Assembly (NCBI RefSeq): GCF_000369405.1
Contig: NZ_KB849994.1
Location: 493,942 to 557,941 of the forward strand
DNA from: Acinetobacter sp. ANC 3929
GTDB taxonomy: Bacteria > Pseudomonadota > Gammaproteobacteria > Pseudomonadales > Moraxellaceae
Length of the DNA: 64,000 nucleotides
Reading direction: 5' to 3'
Shown: in pieces, positions 62,385 through 64,000 of the stretch
Numbering within the stretch: the first letter of the stretch is position 1
Layout: every line of letters begins with the position of its first letter
Translations under genes and position numbers: made by a program
The notes under the pieces: model-generated
The model's input: only the letters and a program-made list of their open reading frames with translations
Databases searched by the model: none
What the model was told of the DNA's origin: nothing

Positions 62385-62546
62385 TCACGTTACAGAGCAA
62401 CTCCATACGTTTTGAGACCAGCCACATGAACATATCCATGAATATCCCTTGTTGTTGTGAAAGGGCACTTTGCGCTGAACTGAACGACCGCAGCTTTTAC
62501 AGGTAGTGTAATCAACACTAAAAATCGGCTGTTTCGACTTAATCAT
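62385..62546 (-). CDS. 53-residue zinc-ribbon phage protein
   Basis: ATG 62546 overlaps the end of the membrane-protein gene; the stop at 62385 is 8 bp before the next ATG. Cys pattern CKSCGRS....YSWICSCGWS...WSCSV predicts a single zinc ribbon. The ribosome binding site is weak (GGTG), consistent with coupling. Too short for common ORF cut-offs; composition and packing support a real gene. Confidence 0.72.
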   Translation of the reverse strand: MIKSKQPIFSVDYTTCKSCGRSVQRKVPFHNNKGYSWICSCGWSQNVWSCSVT

Positions 62547-62811
62547 GTTGGGCACCAACTCGAGCCGTCATTTCTACGACTTCGCCTTTTTCTAATTGTT
62601 GAATAAGGGCTTGGGTTTCTAACTCTTCTTTAGCCTGGTAATACGCTGCAATGTGAAGAACCAAACCAATAAATGAAATGCACATCACCAATACAGCAAG
62701 CAATGCAAAAGACTGGATAGCCACAGTTTTGATCGTGGTGAACTTCTTAGTGTTCTGGCGTTTGATTAAACGTGCAATGAACTGGTTGTGAGTTAGAGTG
62801 TTGTTATCCAT
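62539..62811 (-). CDS. Phage single-pass membrane protein
   Basis: 90 residues from ATG 62811 (GGAGG at 8 nt). Basic cytosolic N-terminus (RLIKRQNTKKFTT), one transmembrane helix (about 32-56, IQSFALLAVLVMCISFIGLVLHIAAYY), and an acidic C-terminus. Type II or III orientation. Function unknown; superinfection or lysis roles are possible for such phage proteins. Confidence 0.75.
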   Translation of the reverse strand: MDNNTLTHNQFIARLIKRQNTKKFTTIKTVAIQSFALLAVLVMCISFIGLVLHIAAYYQAKEELETQALIQQLEKGEVVEMTARVGAQHD

Positions 62812-62813
62812 GA

Positions 62814-63842
62814 TCAAGCCTCCACTTCAACGAATTCGCAATTCTCGTCCAATTGATACCAGGTATTAGCTTTAATACCGTTCTCACCAACCTTAGAAGC
62901 GCGGATATGGATAATTTCATCTTGTGTGTTGCGATAAGTTAGAACTATTGCACCCGACTCGCATGCCATAGCTTTATTATTCCAACCTAGACCGCATGCA
63001 ACAGAATGCTTTCCAGTAGCCGAAGCAGCACCGTATTCGCCAGTAGCCGAAGCAGCACCGCGATAGCCAGTAGCCGAAGCAGCACCGCGATAGCCAGTAG
63101 CCGAAGCTGCACCGCGATTGCCAGTAGCCGAAGCTGCACCTTGATTGCCAGTAGCCGAAGCTGCACCGCGATTGCCAGTAGCCGAAGCTGCACCTTGATT
63201 GCCAGTAGCCGAAGCTGCACCTTGATAGCCAGTAGCCGAAGCTGCACCTTGATTGCCAGTAGCCGAAGCTGCACCTTGATAGCCAGTAGCCGAAGCTGCA
63301 CCATATTCGCCAGTAGCCGAAGCTGCACCATATTCGCCAGTAGCCGAAGCTGCACCGCGATTGCCAGTAGCCGAAGCTGCACCGCGATTGCCAGTAGCCA
63401 AAGCTGCACCGCGATTGCCAGTAGCCGAAGCTGCACCGCGATTGCCAGTAGCCGAAGCTGCACCTTGATTGCCAGTAGCCGAAGCAGGTGATTCGGCATC
63501 AATAGGTGTGCATTTGCTAAATGTGTAGTCGATAGCAAACTTAACTAGATCAGCAATACCAATTTCAAATTTGATAGAAATTTCACGACTAGAAACTTTG
63601 GTGTCACCGCCATCTTCACGGCTTAAATCACCTGATTGTTCAACAACCGCATAGCGACTTTGTGAAGGAGGGTAGTAACCCAATACATCTAAAGGGTGTT
63701 CACATGCATGAAAACCTGAACCGCATGCTTTAACCTCACCTTCGTGCTTATATGTCTTTCCAATTTCATATTGGAAGCCACGACATTTAAGGTCTTTGTC
63801 AAATCCCTTGTACGTGGTGATTGTTTCTTGATTTTGTGTCAT
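62814..63842 (-). CDS. Phage tandem-nonapeptide repeat protein
   Basis: 342 residues from ATG 63842. An N-terminal domain (about 1-130: YKGFDKDLKCRGFQYEIGKTYKHEGEVKACGSGFHACEHPLDVLGYYPP, then SREISIKFEIGIADLVKFAIDYT) is common in phages (DUF7666-like). Then come 18 repeats of A-S-A-T-G-x-x-G-A, where xx is NQ, NR, YQ, YR, EY or KH. The C-terminal 60 residues form a short domain (GAIVLTYRNTQDEIIHIRASKVGENG). The repeats probably make a solenoid or fibre-like rod. Located at the start of the leftward operon. Confidence 0.8.
   Translation of the reverse strand: MTQNQETITTYKGFDKDLKCRGFQYEIGKTYKHEGEVKACGSGFHACEHPLDVLGYYPPSQSRYAVVEQSGDLSREDGGDTKVSSREISIKFEIGIADLVKFAIDYTFSKCTPIDAESPASATGNQGAASATGNRGAASATGNRGAALATGNRGAASATGNRGAASATGEYGAASATGEYGAASATGYQGAASATGNQGAASATGYQGAASATGNQGAASATGNRGAASATGNQGAASATGNRGAASATGYRGAASATGYRGAASATGEYGAASATGKHSVACGLGWNNKAMACESGAIVLTYRNTQDEIIHIRASKVGENGIKANTWYQLDENCEFVEVEA
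63000..63485 (-). repeat. 18 tandem 27-bp repeats inside the phage gene
   Basis: 486 bp of exact 27-bp periodicity (9 codons). The unit is nearly invariant except for two adjacent codons that take a small set of values; one unit has Leu for Ser (ALATG), and the last is degenerate (KHSV). The constant part is conserved to the third codon position, a sign of recent expansion or homogenisation. Confidence 0.96.
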
Positions 63843-63862
63843 ACTTATCTCACTCTTTGAGT

Positions 63863-63898
63863 AAAAGCTCCGCGTCGCCAAACTGTCGGGGCTTTTTT
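63863..63898. terminator. Hairpin in the leader of the phage operon
   Basis: AAAGCTCCG and CGGGGCTTT flank a loop, with T6 on the plus strand and AGCTTTTACTC on the minus. It may terminate rightward transcripts or attenuate the leftward operon. Confidence 0.55.
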
Positions 63899-63913
63899 GT
63901 TGTCTGTGAGGTA

Positions 63914-63978
63914 AATATCGCATTTCCGATATTATTAGTCAATAGGTAATCCGATATTTTTATAGAAATTCCGATTTT
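63914..63978. promoter_or_regulatory. Repeated operator-like sites of the prophage
   Basis: AATATCG-N6-CGATATT (63914-63933) is a perfect dyad. Further CGATATT (63952-63958) and CGATTTT (63972-63978) half-sites follow at 25- and 20-bp steps. Such clustered repeats upstream of an early operon resemble repressor operators. The region is very AT-rich; TTGACT/TATTAG-like elements on the minus strand could be the leftward promoter. Confidence 0.55.
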
Positions 63979-64000
63979 TTATGTTTTAATAGACAAAAGA

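Larger units (their letters stand above)
58960..64000 (-). mobile_element. Prophage, left-hand early region (continues past the window)
   Basis: A tightly packed leftward operon of phage-type genes: tandem-repeat protein, membrane protein, zinc ribbons, coiled-coil protein, ERF single-strand annealing protein and AlpA/Xis-like protein. The stops and starts are mostly overlapping. Operator-like repeats lie at 63914-63978. Gene order resembles lambda-like early left operons. Confidence 0.85.

Noticed and set aside
63000..63485. CRISPR-like regular repeats
   Set aside because: Units are contiguous 27-mers with no unique spacers and stay in one reading frame, so it is a coding tandem repeat and not a CRISPR array.
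63006..63491. Long plus-strand open frame (161 codons, SSRSCTLIA-type repeats) opposite the tandem-repeat gene, and another open frame on the minus strand
   Set aside because: A 27-bp repeat without stops keeps several frames open automatically. No ribosome binding site, and the real frame is fixed by the flanking domains of the phage protein.

Overview
The window is a chromosomal segment of a low-GC gammaproteobacterium of the genus Acinetobacter (Moraxellaceae). The strongest evidence is a 203-residue UmuD with an N-terminal extension and cleavage/catalytic residues at A83-G84, S119 and K156, the numbering of the Acinetobacter UmuDAb regulator. A small divergent gene in the ddrR position and a UmuDAb-type operator lie beside it. 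CycA, AzoR, GhrB, TsaD, RpsU, PurB/HflD/MnmA and FmdA/FmdB all read as typical members of their families. The species cannot be fixed from sequence alone.

Layout. 1-2.8 kb: end of an unknown gene, ddrR-like gene, umuD-umuC. 3-14 kb: an accessory 'electrophile/ester' island with three paralogous AraC_N-type regulators, three paralogous alpha/beta hydrolases that have Cys instead of Ser as nucleophile, an old-yellow-enzyme-type flavin oxidoreductase, a LysR/AzoR divergent pair, an NmrA-like NAD(P)-binding protein and an MBL-fold hydrolase. Two hydrolase promoters and the MBL promoter carry a direct repeat of an AAAATAGGCAA-type box with exactly 21 bp periodicity and a -10 hexamer at a fixed distance; a weaker version precedes the NmrA gene. 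This looks like one regulon. 14-29.8 kb: mostly housekeeping (possible DNA polymerase III psi-like protein, GhrB, acyltransferase, BepA-like protease, GFA protein, YqeY, S21, TsaD, transporter and TetR pairs, a DUF815 ATPase, a patatin lipase overlapping an atypical kinase, tRNA-Leu and tRNA-Trp). 30-36.8 kb: MpaB-like oxygenase, AraC regulator, FilA-like surface protein, AstA, CycA.

37-48.4 kb is a type VI secretion accessory island: a VgrG spike with a C-terminal extension, a coupled 500-residue putative effector with a membrane-inserting N-terminal half, and a tandem array of at least five related putative immunity genes. The array shows near-identical 3' ends, orphan 3' fragments, an IS3-family insertion, a single-base frameshift and a lipoprotein gene at the end. 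It looks like an actively recombining immunity cassette.

48.4-58.5 kb returns to core genes on the minus strand (purB-hflD-mnmA-nudJ, fmdA-fmdB, DUF4262, gamma carbonic anhydrase, DacC-type carboxypeptidase, a pair of small secreted paralogues around a VOC protein). From about 58.96 kb to the window end is the leftward early operon of a lambda-like prophage: a tandem-repeat protein, membrane and zinc-ribbon small proteins, a coiled-coil protein, an ERF annealing protein and an AlpA/Xis-like protein, with coupled stop/start codons. It includes two small genes (27 and 53 residues). No integrase is present at this edge.
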